Shown one piece after another: positions 17,601 through 26,550 of a DNA stretch of 59,715 nt. The position numbers and the translations under genes are program-made. This DNA comes from Maritimibacter harenae. GTDB taxonomy: Bacteria; Pseudomonadota; Alphaproteobacteria; Rhodobacterales; Rhodobacteraceae. Under the pieces are notes generated by a model. That model had not been told where the DNA came from, ran no database searches, and saw nothing but the letters and a program-made list of their open reading frames with translations. Location: positions 1 to 59,715 of the forward strand of contig NZ_WTUX01000070.1 of assembly GCF_009882975.1 (NCBI RefSeq), in the 5' to 3' direction. Each line of letters begins with the position of its first letter. The stretch's first letter is position 1.

Positions 17601-18916
17601 TCCAGGGGCTCGGCCGCACGCATCGCTCTGCCCAAGTCAGCGCGCCCTTCTTCCGGGTCTGCACCTCGGATGTGCATGGCGAAAAGCGTTTCACCTCGAC
17701 TATAGCCAAGCGCCTCGACCAGCTGGGGGCCTTGACCAAGGGTCAGCGCGAGACCGGCTCGCAAGGCATGTTCCGCGAGGAGGACAATCTCGAAAGCCCG
17801 ATCGCGCGAGCGGCGCTGCGTGGGTATTTCGCCGATCTTGCCGCCGGGCGCGCTGAGGCGATGAGCTACGAGAGCTTCACCGACTGGACCGCCCTGCGGC
17901 TGATCGACAAGGACGGGGTGCTCCTTGAGGAGCTTCCCCCGATCCAGCGGTTTCTCAACCGGGTGCTTGCCCTTCCCATCCACATGCAGAACGCACTCTT
18001 TGCCGAGTTCATGCGCCGGATTGCCGATCAGACGGAACGGGCGCGCGCGGCGGGCACGCTCGATCTCGGCGTGGAAACCCTACGCGGCGACAAGATAGAA
18101 CAGGTCTCCACCGAGGATCTCTGGACCTGCCCGAAATCCGGCGCCGTGACGCGGATTATCGGGCTGGAGGTCACCGACCCAGTGTATGTGCTGGACGCCG
18201 AAGAGGCCATGTCGCGCAATCCCGACAAGTTACCGATGGTCAATCGCGCCTCCGGTCGCGCGGCGCTCATCTCGGCGCGCCCCATGCAGATGTATGACGA
18301 GGATATTGTCACACTGATGCGCAAGGCGGTGCGGCCAAACGGGTCTAGCTATCTCGAAGAGGCTCGGTTCACGTCTTCGGCCTGGGAAGACATCGACAGG
18401 CCCGAGTTTGCAAAGCTTTGGGATGCCGAGGCAGCGTCCCTGCCAAAAACCACCACGACCAAGCTCTACCTGCTGACCGGGCTGCTGTTGCCGATCTGGA
18501 AGGACATCCCGACCACGAATGAACGCATCTACCGCGTCACGCCGGACGGGGCGACCGCCATGATCGGGCGCACGCTGAGCGAGGAAGGGGCGGCCGCGCT
18601 GCGCGCCAGCTTCCTCGTTTCTAACCCGCAAACGCCACAGGAGATGCTGACTGCGGCTCTTGGCACCACCACGCCGGTCGATCTGGGCCGGGGTCTGACG
18701 CTGACCCGTCGCCGGGTCGCAGGCGAGATGCGCCTTGAGCTGGGCGGTGCGGACAAGGGCATGATCGAAGGCCTCAAGGCCATGGGGTGTTTCACCGAGA
18801 TCATTGCCTTCCAGCTGCGGGTGTTCCTGCCGCATGGGGACGGGATCGACACGGTCAGCATTCTGGCCCGGATTGTGGGGCAGGGAACCAGCAACGCGGC
18901 AGACCAAGCCGCCTGA
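14654..18916 (+). CDS. Strawberry-notch-like helicase with methyltransferase-like domain
   Basis: A 1420-aa protein from the ATG at 14654. Residues ~100-300 form an N6-adenine methyltransferase-like domain: EPSAGTG (133-139) for cofactor binding and NPPF (197-200) as the catalytic motif. A Pro/Ala-rich linker leads to an SF2 helicase of the strawberry-notch type: Walker A-like GDGTGCGKGRE (480-490), DEAH (588-591), then a C-terminal helicase half with GRTHRSAQ. Such fusions are common on alphaproteobacterial plasmids and in some phages; their action on DNA is not established. Both active-site sets look intact. It is the largest gene here and is flanked by two near-identical stem-loops. Confidence 0.85.
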   Translation: MSKPRTANPALAISEADLASALAQIGTEVDDQPLRSSALARIMRETFHGSDAGGAWDWRMAYDMMQAAAVQVLLRGNGAAGDTAAARLLASRLLTETRRSEQQIRLQQFSTPLPFAALVLRAAAIRKGETVLEPSAGTGALAAFAARAGATLLLNDIDPFRQSLLRAVFGGEVTSHDGEHIDDLLQTPVLPDIVVMNPPFASSVDRSRDKHIAAKHLIAAAKRLAHGGRLVAIMPPGFTPERDAAHWSRACGLLTPRLALTMPGQVYRKLGTSVETQLMVFDKVQEDGEMIRASVRDLDEALAYVDAVAATRPEARPAQRVASMPHARPTVHSSAPRKTAAAPLAASNPRPNAVRPLSFTSFQTPRDNRPVSDIYARYRPQRIEIAGAQEHPTPLVESIAMASVAPPVPSDTASAELRLPARLIEDGHLSEAQLETIIMAHDAHGRDLPGRFTIDDDQTKLTRADDDPDANAYRLGYFLGDGTGCGKGRECAGLILVNWLAGRRKAIWVSKSATLIEDAIRDWTDLGGSPADIQPLSKWKPDQPIPMGDGILFVTYATLRSAGKCGTTRLSQILAWMGDDFDGVLAFDEAHAMQNAAGSEQGRGVKPSQQGLAGLRLQLAAPRARVFYISATGATSVHNLAYAARLGLWGQGPEYPFPSRESFVSAMEAGGVAAMEVVARDLKTLGLYTARALSFDGVEYDVLEHALTPAQIEIYDAYAGAFRTIHHNLEAALTATGVNDASGETNASAARASAKSRFESTKQRFFNHLLMGMKAPTIIHAIADDLAAGKACVIQVVSTGESLLKRRLETMDPEDELVEGALTPRDYVLAYLEQAFPIHAQKLVEIDGNMVAEPLRDETGALVVSREALALRDAAMMELMTLAPIPSALDQILWAFGDEAVAEVTGRSIRPLKAEDGHLFIEKRAASSNSSETQAFMDGDKDILIFSDAGGTGRSYHAAQTAKNQKRRRHYLLEPGWRADAAIQGLGRTHRSAQVSAPFFRVCTSDVHGEKRFTSTIAKRLDQLGALTKGQRETGSQGMFREEDNLESPIARAALRGYFADLAAGRAEAMSYESFTDWTALRLIDKDGVLLEELPPIQRFLNRVLALPIHMQNALFAEFMRRIADQTERARAAGTLDLGVETLRGDKIEQVSTEDLWTCPKSGAVTRIIGLEVTDPVYVLDAEEAMSRNPDKLPMVNRASGRAALISARPMQMYDEDIVTLMRKAVRPNGSSYLEEARFTSSAWEDIDRPEFAKLWDAEAASLPKTTTTKLYLLTGLLLPIWKDIPTTNERIYRVTPDGATAMIGRTLSEEGAAALRASFLVSNPQTPQEMLTAALGTTTPVDLGRGLTLTRRRVAGEMRLELGGADKGMIEGLKAMGCFTEIIAFQLRVFLPHGDGIDTVSILARIVGQGTSNAADQAA

Positions 18917-18934
18917 AAAGCCAAAGCGGGCTTT
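18917..18934 (+). repeat. AAAGC/GCTTT stem-loop, copy 3
   Basis: AAAGCC and GGCTTT enclose six bases immediately after the stop codon of the helicase gene. The surrounding sequence closely repeats the stem-loop in front of that gene. A role in transcript ending is plausible, though only three Ts follow the stem. Confidence 0.45.
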
Positions 18935-19037
18935 GGGTCGGGCGTCGCGGATCGGGATTTGGCCGGTCTGCGCTTTCCGGGCGCGCGCTGACCAATGCGA
19001 CGCCTGGCCCCCCAACTTCTGATAAGAGGACAGACCC

Positions 19038-19424
19038 ATGACCAATCCCCAGATCGACTATGCCGCAATGGCGGCTCAGTGGCGCGCCGAGCACGAAACC
19101 ACCCTGAAAGCAACCCGAGCGGAACTGATCGTGCAATTGCGCGCGCTTGGCATCAACGAGGTCACCGCCGAATACGAAGGCTATGGCGACTCCGGCAATG
19201 TCGAGGACGTGAATGTGCAGCCTGCGGAGGTCCAACTGCCGGAAGCGCTTGTCACCGCCGTGGGCGATTTCGCCTGGTCACTCGCCTATCACCATCATCC
19301 GGGGTTCGAGAACAACGAGGGCGGCTACGGCACGCTGACCTGGGACATTGCAGCAGACAGCATCACCCTCGATCACGCCGACCGCTACGTTGAATGCTCG
19401 CACAGCTATGACGACGGGCTTTGA
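19038..19424 (+). CDS. DUF6878 family protein
   Basis: A 128-aa acidic protein that I recognise as the DUF6878 type found in plasmid backbones. It opens with a helix (QWRAEHETTLKATRAELIVQLRALG), then has VTAEYEGYGDSGNVEDV and a C-terminal YHHHPGFENNEGGYGTLTWD. No catalytic motif is apparent. It is separated from the next gene by a single base, so the two are likely co-translated. Confidence 0.7.
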   Translation: MTNPQIDYAAMAAQWRAEHETTLKATRAELIVQLRALGINEVTAEYEGYGDSGNVEDVNVQPAEVQLPEALVTAVGDFAWSLAYHHHPGFENNEGGYGTLTWDIAADSITLDHADRYVECSHSYDDGL

Positions 19425-19425
19425 G

Positions 19426-19887
19426 ATGGCCCATCCGCTTCATCATGCTGAAAGCTCTGCCCGGAAATTCGGTGGGGTGCCATCTGACTATCAGGACATC
19501 CACGACTGGTTCGACGCCTCGAAAGAACACCTCGCCCTCTTCACGCACCGCGCCTTGCGTCATCATGCTCAAGGCCTGTTCGAGGCCGAACGTGTCTTCG
19601 GTCTGACCCTGACCAATAGCGCGGGTCGGGACATCCCCGTGCGCTGGATCGGCGAGCAGCATGTCCGCGAAGACTGCCAGGGCCGCATTCCGAGCATGGC
19701 GGACTGGCTGCGACGGATACAGCCTGAGCCATGGATGGCCAATGGCCATATCGAGCAGCACCTCAGCGGGGAGCCCTGCGGCGATCCAAGGGTTGCTTGG
19801 GCATTCGAGGTGGCCGCCGGAAGAACGGTTCTCGGCCTGAAAGATTGGATGGCGGCGCGCGCCACGCAAGCCACGCAAAGCGCCTGA
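19426..19887 (+). CDS. DUF6915 family protein
   Basis: A 153-aa protein resembling DUF6915. It begins MAHPLHHAESSARKFGG, continues IHDWFDASKEHLALFTHRALRHHAQG and then RWIGEQHVREDCQGRIPSMADW. It is rich in His and Trp; a metal site is possible but unproven. The start codon lies one base after the upstream stop. Confidence 0.7.
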   Translation: MAHPLHHAESSARKFGGVPSDYQDIHDWFDASKEHLALFTHRALRHHAQGLFEAERVFGLTLTNSAGRDIPVRWIGEQHVREDCQGRIPSMADWLRRIQPEPWMANGHIEQHLSGEPCGDPRVAWAFEVAAGRTVLGLKDWMAARATQATQSA

Positions 19888-19987
19888 CAGCTCTCGGTCG
19901 TTTGCCAAACGAATGCTGCATAGAAGCCCGGTCGGAAGATCAGGCTTCTTGCGTCGTTTCCCCAGCAATCTTTTTGAGGAGGATCAC

Positions 19988-20290
19988 ATGACATTCGAAG
20001 ACATCAAGGCGGCCGTCGATGCCGGTCAGACCGTGCACTGGGCCAATACCGGCTACGTTGTCCACAAGGACCGGCTCGGTCAGTACCTCATCACCTTTGT
20101 GCCGAACGGTAGCTGCATCGGCCTGACCGACCGGAGCGGGCACCGGTTGAACGGAAAAGAGGCGGAGTTCTTCATCGCGCAATCGAAGGACAGCGCGGAA
20201 AATCCGGGTAGCCAATCAAGACCAGACGGGCAGGGGAGGGGCGCAGCACCCGAACGCGCGGGGGCATGCCCACTCGGACGGCAGCTCTGA
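19988..20290 (+). CDS. Small hypothetical protein (100 aa)
   Basis: It has a strong ribosome-binding site (GAGGAGG) before the ATG. The first 60 residues are well ordered: MTFEDIKAAVDAGQTVHWAN, then YVVHKDRLGQYLI and CIGLTDRSG. The last 30 are low in complexity, suggesting a recently extended C-terminus. No family is recognised with certainty. Confidence 0.65.
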   Translation: MTFEDIKAAVDAGQTVHWANTGYVVHKDRLGQYLITFVPNGSCIGLTDRSGHRLNGKEAEFFIAQSKDSAENPGSQSRPDGQGRGAAPERAGACPLGRQL

Positions 20291-20310
20291 CCCGTGGGCG
20301 GGGCTGAAAG

Positions 20311-20324
20311 GAAAGCAAGCTTTC
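20311..20324 (+). repeat. AAAGC/GCTTT stem-loop, copy 4
   Basis: GAAAGC and GCTTTC are separated by two bases, in the gap before the DUF736 gene. This is the same type of structure as at 9185, 14593 and 18917. Confidence 0.45.
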
Positions 20325-20414
20325 TGGTTTGTGATCCCAGGAGGGGTCGAGAAAGCAATCCCGGATGCGCTGGCAAGAACGTCAGGCACCGGCCAATCCA
20401 AAAGGAACCATCCC

Positions 20415-21143
20415 ATGTTCGCAGGAACCCTCACCCGCAATGTCGAGACCGCCGCCGCCGAATACACCGGCATGATCCACTCGACGCGATTTGACATCGC
20501 CATCCAGCTTGAGGCACGGGCCAAGATGTCCGCGCGCAGCCCGGATTATGACGTGACGGCGATCAACAAGTCGGGCCGCAAGGTGCGCATCGGCACGGCC
20601 TGGAACGAAACCGGCAATACCAGCGGCAACCCCTACATCTCGATGCAGATCGATGTCGGCCTCGGCCCTTTCCGGGTCAACGCGGTACAGACGAAAGAAG
20701 CGCGCGCGACCCAAAGCGGCGCATTCGAGATCATCGCGCTGGTCTCTAACGGCCTGATGAAATCCGGCTCGATCTCGGGCGAGCTCACCGCCATGGACGC
20801 CGACAACGCCTTCGCCGGCTACATCGCCAACATGATGTTCGATCTGGAGTTCATCCTGATCGAGAACAGCTACAAAACCGAGGAGACCCACCCCGATTAC
20901 CGGATCGAGGTCAGCTCGCCCCGGGGCACACCGATCCGCGTCGGCTCGGCGTGGATGGCCAAAAGCAGCCGCACGGGCAATGACTACCTGACGCTGCTGA
21001 TCAACACGCCTTACGGTGACCTGCGCGTCAACGCCGTGCAGAACGAAGAGCAGCGCGGCGGGCAGACCTTCTCGATCATCCCGTTCATCGACAGCGGTGA
21101 GCAGCCACAGGACGCAGGCGCAGGGCTGTCGCTGGTCGCGTGA
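20415..21143 (+). CDS. Tandem DUF736 protein
   Basis: A 242-aa protein made of two related halves. Each half carries a polar strand (DYDVTAINKSGRKVRIGTAW in the first, DYRIEVSSPRGTPIRVGSAW in the second), then an N/Y-rich turn, and an F/LRVNAVQ strand. DUF736 is normally about 100-110 aa with one unit, so this looks like an internal duplication, with a hydrophobic joining segment (AGYIANMMFDLEF). Function is unknown; DUF736 genes travel with alphaproteobacterial conjugative plasmids. It is the last gene before the oppositely oriented Argonaute pair. Confidence 0.75.
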   Translation: MFAGTLTRNVETAAAEYTGMIHSTRFDIAIQLEARAKMSARSPDYDVTAINKSGRKVRIGTAWNETGNTSGNPYISMQIDVGLGPFRVNAVQTKEARATQSGAFEIIALVSNGLMKSGSISGELTAMDADNAFAGYIANMMFDLEFILIENSYKTEETHPDYRIEVSSPRGTPIRVGSAWMAKSSRTGNDYLTLLINTPYGDLRVNAVQNEEQRGGQTFSIIPFIDSGEQPQDAGAGLSLVA

Positions 21144-21348
21144 CCAACGCGCGAGATTAGACGATCCGCACCGAAAGGGGAGCCGTGGGATCACGGTTCC
21201 CCTCTTACAATGTCCATTTGCATGAAAGTAAGGTCAGTTAGTGATTTGCCAGGCGCGTTCAGGTTGCGAACGGCCCCAAAACATAAGATGGCGGCAGCCC
21301 TTAGAACGGCCTGCCCCGCGTCCGAACACACACCCGAAAACAGCCCGG

Positions 21349-22905
21349 TCAAATATAGTACTTGAATGGCTGCGGTCCGCCCTCCCGCGCCGAACCCATC
21401 ACAAGGATGTCTCCGACCATCTTTGCGAAGCGGACTGTTACCGGCAACCCATCGTTGAAGTTGCACGAGTTGTAGTTGATCTTTGTCAGTCCCATGATGT
21501 CAGCAAGTACCGTCCGCATCTCTGGCTTATGATGCTTTGAGCGCAGGATCGTCACCATAAGCGGGTTGGGTGTTTCAGGCCCGATATACGTATCCAGCTG
21601 CGGGACGTAGCCGCTCGTCCAAAGATAGGCGTTCTTCTCGTCTAAACTTAGAGCCGTTCCTCTGATCACGGGGTAGTCGCCTGCACGGAAGAGCTTTGCG
21701 TCACCACCCGTAGGTCTGATCCGTACACCGACGACGTTCGTCCCCTTCGGAGCCGCCTGACAGAAGGCCTGCCACTCCTCGTCGTTGAATGACGCCTGCC
21801 CATGGATGAAGAGTTCCTTGGGCGGCTCGGAGTGCAGATCCCGGTACGCTTCTATCACAGTCTCTAGAAGTTCTTTCGCGGCGTCAGCGTTTAGATGGTA
21901 TTCGTACTTGCCGGTCTTCCAAGGGCCATTCGCGCCGCGGAACACCACGCCATCGCCTTCACTCAAAAACATCTGCGCCGCGCAGCAGACGTGATTATCG
22001 CGGTTGTTTGGGAGGTTCTTGTAGACCATCCCGATGTAGCATACTCCTTCGCGCACGTTCGACAGCCGCCAGGGTGGACGGTCCTGTGTCTTATAGTAAA
22101 GCCCCGTCGCGATGTTCCACGCCACTGTCGCAGGGTCTTGGGTGGTTCGCTTCGGATAGCCCGCACTGTTGAGGAACGCTGTCGGCTCAAGGGTCGACTC
22201 GCGCAGGATCTGAGAGGGCGCGATCGAGAGCAAAGTCGCCTTGATGTGCCTACGGAAGTCGGGAATGTCGTCAAACACGTCCTCAATGCGCGGATCGAAC
22301 CGTTCGTCCATGAAAAGGAACGACTGGGGTGACCTTGCGCGCTGCTTCTTGGGCGTTTTTCCAGCGACCAGGGTCAAACCGGTCCGCCTCGATTCCGGAC
22401 GGCAGCGCTCGTAGACTATCTCGGGCACGACGAACATCCATACATCAATCGAACCCTCCTCGTTGCGCCTGAACTTGTGGACGCGCTCAGTGTAGATACG
22501 GGCGACCGCATCGACGGCCTCGTGCATGTTCTGCACCCTGGTCGCCCGCTCGATGGCGTCAAACTCGACCGTCAGGGACCTGAGCCGATCTGGATCGAAA
22601 GTAATGCCGAATGTCTCTTCGAGCCCGGCGAAATCCGCGAGATGAAGACGGTCCTTCTTCTCCGTCGGCCCCGGAGGCGGCACCGGTATCCCGGAAAGCA
22701 GCCGGCGGCTCCAAGATCGGAAGTGTCCGATCCCGTCCGACGTTCCCACAACCCCAATTCGGACTTCTCGAAGCTTCCGAGGGCCGTCATGAGGTCCATA
22801 GAGAAACAGGCCGTCCTTTGGGTGGTGGCTCCTCTGGTCATGGCGGAAGTCGAGTTCTGGCTCATCGAAGTGATCTACGATCAAGCTTGCTTCGGGAAAC
22901 CTCAT
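21349..22905 (-). CDS. Short prokaryotic Argonaute (MID-PIWI)
   Basis: A 518-aa short pAgo without PAZ domain. It would bind a guide nucleic acid and find complementary invader nucleic acid. The MID region covers about residues 150-265 and ends in [10 protein letters not shown], a segment usual at the MID/PIWI border. The PIWI domain covers 285-518. The first catalytic Asp position is lost (CYIGMVYKN, residues 289-297, with Val294), and IHGQAS at 367-372 also lacks the metal ligand, so it cannot slice; this is normal for short pAgos. The C-terminus is ...FKYYI, and a terminal hydrophobic residue is typical. It overlaps the partner gene by four bases and is the second gene of the operon, so effector activity must come from that partner. 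Confidence 0.88.
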   Translation of the reverse strand: MRFPEASLIVDHFDEPELDFRHDQRSHHPKDGLFLYGPHDGPRKLREVRIGVVGTSDGIGHFRSWSRRLLSGIPVPPPGPTEKKDRLHLADFAGLEETFGITFDPDRLRSLTVEFDAIERATRVQNMHEAVDAVARIYTERVHKFRRNEEGSIDVWMFVVPEIVYERCRPESRRTGLTLVAGKTPKKQRARSPQSFLFMDERFDPRIEDVFDDIPDFRRHIKATLLSIAPSQILRESTLEPTAFLNSAGYPKRTTQDPATVAWNIATGLYYKTQDRPPWRLSNVREGVCYIGMVYKNLPNNRDNHVCCAAQMFLSEGDGVVFRGANGPWKTGKYEYHLNADAAKELLETVIEAYRDLHSEPPKELFIHGQASFNDEEWQAFCQAAPKGTNVVGVRIRPTGGDAKLFRAGDYPVIRGTALSLDEKNAYLWTSGYVPQLDTYIGPETPNPLMVTILRSKHHKPEMRTVLADIMGLTKINYNSCNFNDGLPVTVRFAKMVGDILVMGSAREGGPQPFKYYI

Positions 22906-24851
22906 TTACCGTCTCCTTCGGGCTCAGCATCGTCGTCGTCAGCCTCTGGCCGCCCGAGCGTGCTTTCGTCCTGCTCCTCGGCATCCGGGTCGCCCACGTC
23001 AGGAAGAGCTGTACTGACCGGCGACGTGAAGAGAAGGGGCTCAGAGGAAAGAAGCATGTCCTGGCCTGGAGCCAGCGGAACCCGAATGTAGGCTGAGTCA
23101 CCCGACATGATCTGAAGGAATGCCAGAAGCCGTCCGTGCCATTGCTTGTTGCGCCAACCCTTGCAGCCCGATCTGCGAAGGCGATGCATCTTCTTCGGAT
23201 CATCTATGCGTTCGCCCTGCTCCGTATTGTTATCCATCGCGAAAAGGACGCGCGCTTTCAGACGGAAGTGCCAGAAAGGCCAGTTTCGGGGAATCGCCGT
23301 CACCCCATAGGACCAAACATGCTTTCGGGCGATGTTGCGCAGCATCGACGACCGGCGCTCACCTTGTCGCCCCCAGGGCACCCGCTCACCAATCGCGACC
23401 TGGTTAGGGGACACATGGAAACCATCGCCGTTGGAATACGCATAGGCGACCATGCCAATATTCCTGCAGTGCCGTTCCCATCCATCGCGCAACAGGCCCG
23501 TGAGCATGTTCGACAGATCGCGTCCCGCGACGCCTATCTCAGGCATACCCTTTTCTACCGCATCGACAACCGGCACAGAAGTCCGTAGGCGCAACTTCGC
23601 TACGCCTTCGAGGCTTTCCCCAACATCAGGGGGCGCAGCGAAGGTGATCACGCCTCGCTCATGCGCGACGGCGGGAAACGACAGCCCTCGCACCCGCCTC
23701 TTGAGGACGTCGGTCTGGACCGCTCCTGCCGCCTCGTAGAAGTGGAGTTCATCGGGCATTTCCAAGATCTGAATCCAATTCGAGACCAAGGACTCTGGCT
23801 CGCGCACTAGCGGAACAGCACCACGCTTGCGGAAGCTGTCCCATTGAGCTGCGACCGCGATGTGCTCGCGTCGGCGCGTTACGCCTTGGCGACGCAGCGT
23901 CTCCAGAAGCTTCGAAAGCCCTTCTGCCCAACCCCGCGCGAAATCGGCAGGCGTCGCATCGCGGAGGCCATCAATCTTGGCCCCCTCCTCGATCCGTAAC
24001 GGGATAATCAGGCGAGTGTCGCCAAAACTTGCAGCAAGCGTTTTCGCCCTGTCGATCAGGTCCATCGCGTCGTCGTTGGCGCGGGTGGCCGCGCCCGCCA
24101 CTGCCAGAACCTTCGCAGCGCGGTGCTCCAACGCCACTCCAATCTCCTTGTGCCATCTGTCTCCAGGCTCGAGAGTCAGGATCTCGGAAAAAACGCGATA
24201 TCCGTGCGCTTCGAGCTTTGGACCGAGCCAAAGGATGAAGTGATCGTGGTCGGGGCGCGCTCCGACAAGGAACAGGGTATCCCGTTGCGTTTCCGCCTCT
24301 GACTCCACCTTTCCGCCGATCCCTGGCTTTGGAAGCAACGCTCGAAGGACCGAAGGAGGCTTCAGGTGGCCCTCGCGCTCATCCAGCGTCTCATGAAGCA
24401 TTCGCTTCAGCGTACGCCCGCTCGCGGGGATCCATAACTTGGGATGAGCTTCCTCGATGTCAGGATGCGCGCGCAGCAATGCCTCAAGATCCTCGCGCCC
24501 GAAGATGTTTCCCGGAGATCGAATGGCGGGGCCGCAAATCTCCACGAGGTCCTGCTTCCTTTGTGGGGTCATCGCTACGGACGTTGACAGGATGTAGCGA
24601 TCGGGCGCCAACTGATCGATCTTCGCGCGCTCCTTCGACATTTCACGCTTCAAAGCTGAGATAGCAGATCTCTCGTATCTCTTAGCTTGTAGGATCGTCA
24701 GGCTTTGCGCCTCCGGCGCGTGGCGTCCATCTATTCCACCATCAGCTCCTTCGCCGAATTGCTCGAAGCGGATACCAAGAGCGCGCCCGATAAGGTCGGC
24801 TGAAAGCGCCTCGAACTCGGAGGGCGATAAGGCAGAGAAATCGGCAGGCAT
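22902..24851 (-). CDS. Mrr-like nuclease / TIR-like / APAZ partner of the short Argonaute
   Basis: A 649-aa protein from the ATG at 24851 (another in-frame start lies at 24890). Residues 1-140 form an Mrr-type restriction endonuclease domain: [14 protein letters not shown], then GGIDG with Asp41 and LQAKRY with Gln55 and Lys57, a complete D...QxK set. Residues ~191-320 look like a TIR domain ([12 protein letters not shown], then [21 protein letters not shown], and [12 protein letters not shown]). The TIR NADase glutamate is not evident: the matching helix has Asp267 in DLIDRA. The rest (330-600) fits an APAZ region that binds the short pAgo, followed by an acidic tail. By analogy with SPARTA/SPARSA/DREN-APAZ systems, guide-target recognition would trigger the effector; here DNA or RNA cutting by the Mrr part is the best guess. 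Confidence 0.8.
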   Translation of the reverse strand: MPADFSALSPSEFEALSADLIGRALGIRFEQFGEGADGGIDGRHAPEAQSLTILQAKRYERSAISALKREMSKERAKIDQLAPDRYILSTSVAMTPQRKQDLVEICGPAIRSPGNIFGREDLEALLRAHPDIEEAHPKLWIPASGRTLKRMLHETLDEREGHLKPPSVLRALLPKPGIGGKVESEAETQRDTLFLVGARPDHDHFILWLGPKLEAHGYRVFSEILTLEPGDRWHKEIGVALEHRAAKVLAVAGAATRANDDAMDLIDRAKTLAASFGDTRLIIPLRIEEGAKIDGLRDATPADFARGWAEGLSKLLETLRRQGVTRRREHIAVAAQWDSFRKRGAVPLVREPESLVSNWIQILEMPDELHFYEAAGAVQTDVLKRRVRGLSFPAVAHERGVITFAAPPDVGESLEGVAKLRLRTSVPVVDAVEKGMPEIGVAGRDLSNMLTGLLRDGWERHCRNIGMVAYAYSNGDGFHVSPNQVAIGERVPWGRQGERRSSMLRNIARKHVWSYGVTAIPRNWPFWHFRLKARVLFAMDNNTEQGERIDDPKKMHRLRRSGCKGWRNKQWHGRLLAFLQIMSGDSAYIRVPLAPGQDMLLSSEPLLFTSPVSTALPDVGDPDAEEQDESTLGRPEADDDDAEPEGDGK

Positions 24852-25589
24852 AATATCTATATATCGCCGTCCAGTCCGGATTACACCCAAGACTTACCTC
24901 ACAGACATGCCGATTTGGTATTTTACAGAGAATCTAGAGCACAGGTACGATGTGTCGCCGCGAAGGTCGGCTTTCTGTCCATGTCGCATGCTCTGATAGG
25001 AACTTAGTATAGTTGGCAGGGGAGTTTCCTGTACATCAACCTTGGTTTAACGCTTCTAGCCTCCCCATCTTGGCTTCGCGTGTCGCAGGGGAGAACGGCC
25101 CTTCGGTCCGTCGCGCATTCGGCCATGCGGCCTCACCGCGGCGTTGCGCCTGGCATCCCGGTTTGCCCGCCTCGCGAGCACGTCCCTCCCCGGCCGCTCC
25201 GCCGGATTGCGCTCTGGTCTGTTTTGCGGGGCAAAACGATCCCGCCGCTTCATCCGTCTCCCGCGTCCGGTCGGGCCGTTTGCCTGCTCGGGTCGGGCAA
25301 ACCTACCGTCAAAACACACACACATGAGTGCGGAAGCATATCCTCCGGATGGCCCCCAAATCAGCCCGCGTCAAGGATCGCAAAACTTTTCGGCGAAGGC
25401 CGGGCCTGTGACGCGGGGCGGTCCCGTGGGTGAGGGCGCGCATGTGTCGTGTGTTGCGCACGGAAAACTTTTGCGCCCGGCAAGCCGGCGGCTGCGCCGT
25501 CCCTGACCCGGGCAGATTCGGAAACCAGGCATTCGGCCATGCCACCACACTCACGTGGTGGTCGAACAACCGAAATCTGGAGAACAGAC
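24852..25589. other. Gap between the Argonaute operon and DUF2493
   Basis: The 738 bases contain no gene I can support. The left end, which is A/T-rich, should carry the promoter of the Argonaute operon. Two perfect 7-bp stem-loops are visible: GTTTTGC/GCAAAAC at 25221-25237 and GTTTGCC/GGCAAAC at 25278-25302. Open frames in the GC-rich part have low-complexity Arg/Pro-rich translations and are probably not real. Confidence 0.5.
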
Positions 25590-26519
25590 ATGGCATACGA
25601 TCAAGCGAACACCTACGAAACCATCGAGCTTTTCGGACTGACCGAGAAGGACGCACAGCTGCCGATCCCGGAAGATCACATCCTGACCGACCGCATCATC
25701 CGCGAGAGCTTCGAGGCATTGCTCGGTCCGCTGCGCGGGACCGGCCTTGAGGCAGAAATCGAACCGCTGGCCCATGGGCTCGCCACGATCCTGCAGCGGC
25801 GCAAGGTGGCGCTCGGCAAGGAGGTCGACCGCACCGCCGACAAGATCGGCGCACTGGCAAAATCCCACGATGGATCGGAGATCGCCGAGACCGCGCTCGA
25901 AGAGGCGCAGGCCCGCTTCCTGCAACTGCGCGAGATCGTCAGCGCCATCGAGGTGATGAGCGAGGCAGCGGCGGAATGCTACGAGATCGAGACCGGTCAC
26001 GCCTTCATCCCGGCCGCCGGGTCGCGCGCAAGCGTCCGGGCGCAAGAGACCGGGGCGGTCTTCGAGGCGCGGCAGCTGCTGGAGCAGCACGACCGCGAAA
26101 CCGCCGAGAAGTCGAAAGTCGAGGGGGTGCCCCTGATCGTCTCGGGCGCCACCGACTGGACCGATGTCGATGTGATCTTCAATACGCTCGACAAAGTTCG
26201 CGAACGGATCAAGCAGAACCGCAACCAGGAGATCTTCCTCTGCCACAAGGGAGGCAAGCACGGGGCGGAGATGATTGCGGCCCGGTGGGCGCGCGCCCGC
26301 GGGGTCGCGCAGGCGCGCTTCGATCCGCGCTGGTCCGCACACGGGCGGGCGGCACCGTTCAAGTGCAACGACGAGATGCTGGACGACAAGTTCGCGGCGA
26401 CGGGGGTTGTACTCTTCGGCGGCAACGGGGTCGCTCTGAACCTCGGGCAGAAGGCGGAAGCGAAAGGCCTGACGGTCATGCGGGTTGCTGACCCGGCGAA
26501 GACGGCGTCGCAGGAGTGA
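25590..26519 (+). CDS. DUF2493 (SLOG-superfamily) protein
   Basis: A 309-aa protein from the ATG at 25590, eight bases after CTGGAG. The C-terminal half (about 180-290) is the DUF2493 domain: LIVSGATDWTDVDVIF, then NQEIFLCHKGGKHGAEMIAARWARARGV and VVLFGGNGVALNLGQKA, which fits a Rossmann-like nucleotide-binding SLOG fold. The N-terminal half is helical and probably coiled. SLOG proteins often bind or cleave nucleotide-derived signals, but no function is known for this plasmid form. A hairpin terminator follows. The gene is usual in this plasmid type, which places the Argonaute pair as an insertion between DUF736 and DUF2493. Confidence 0.78.
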   Translation: MAYDQANTYETIELFGLTEKDAQLPIPEDHILTDRIIRESFEALLGPLRGTGLEAEIEPLAHGLATILQRRKVALGKEVDRTADKIGALAKSHDGSEIAETALEEAQARFLQLREIVSAIEVMSEAAAECYEIETGHAFIPAAGSRASVRAQETGAVFEARQLLEQHDRETAEKSKVEGVPLIVSGATDWTDVDVIFNTLDKVRERIKQNRNQEIFLCHKGGKHGAEMIAARWARARGVAQARFDPRWSAHGRAAPFKCNDEMLDDKFAATGVVLFGGNGVALNLGQKAEAKGLTVMRVADPAKTASQE

Positions 26520-26525
26520 ATTGAG

Positions 26526-26550
26526 AGGGTCGCCTTCGGGCGGCCCTTTC
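26526..26550 (+). terminator. Terminator after DUF2493
   Basis: GGGTCGCC and GGCGGCCC pair around a TTCG tetraloop (one mismatch) and are followed by TTTCG. It begins a few bases after the stop codon. Confidence 0.6.

Noticed and set aside
25013-25327. Open frames between the Argonaute operon and DUF2493
   Set aside because: The translations are Arg/Pro-rich and of low complexity on both strands, with no convincing ribosome-binding site.
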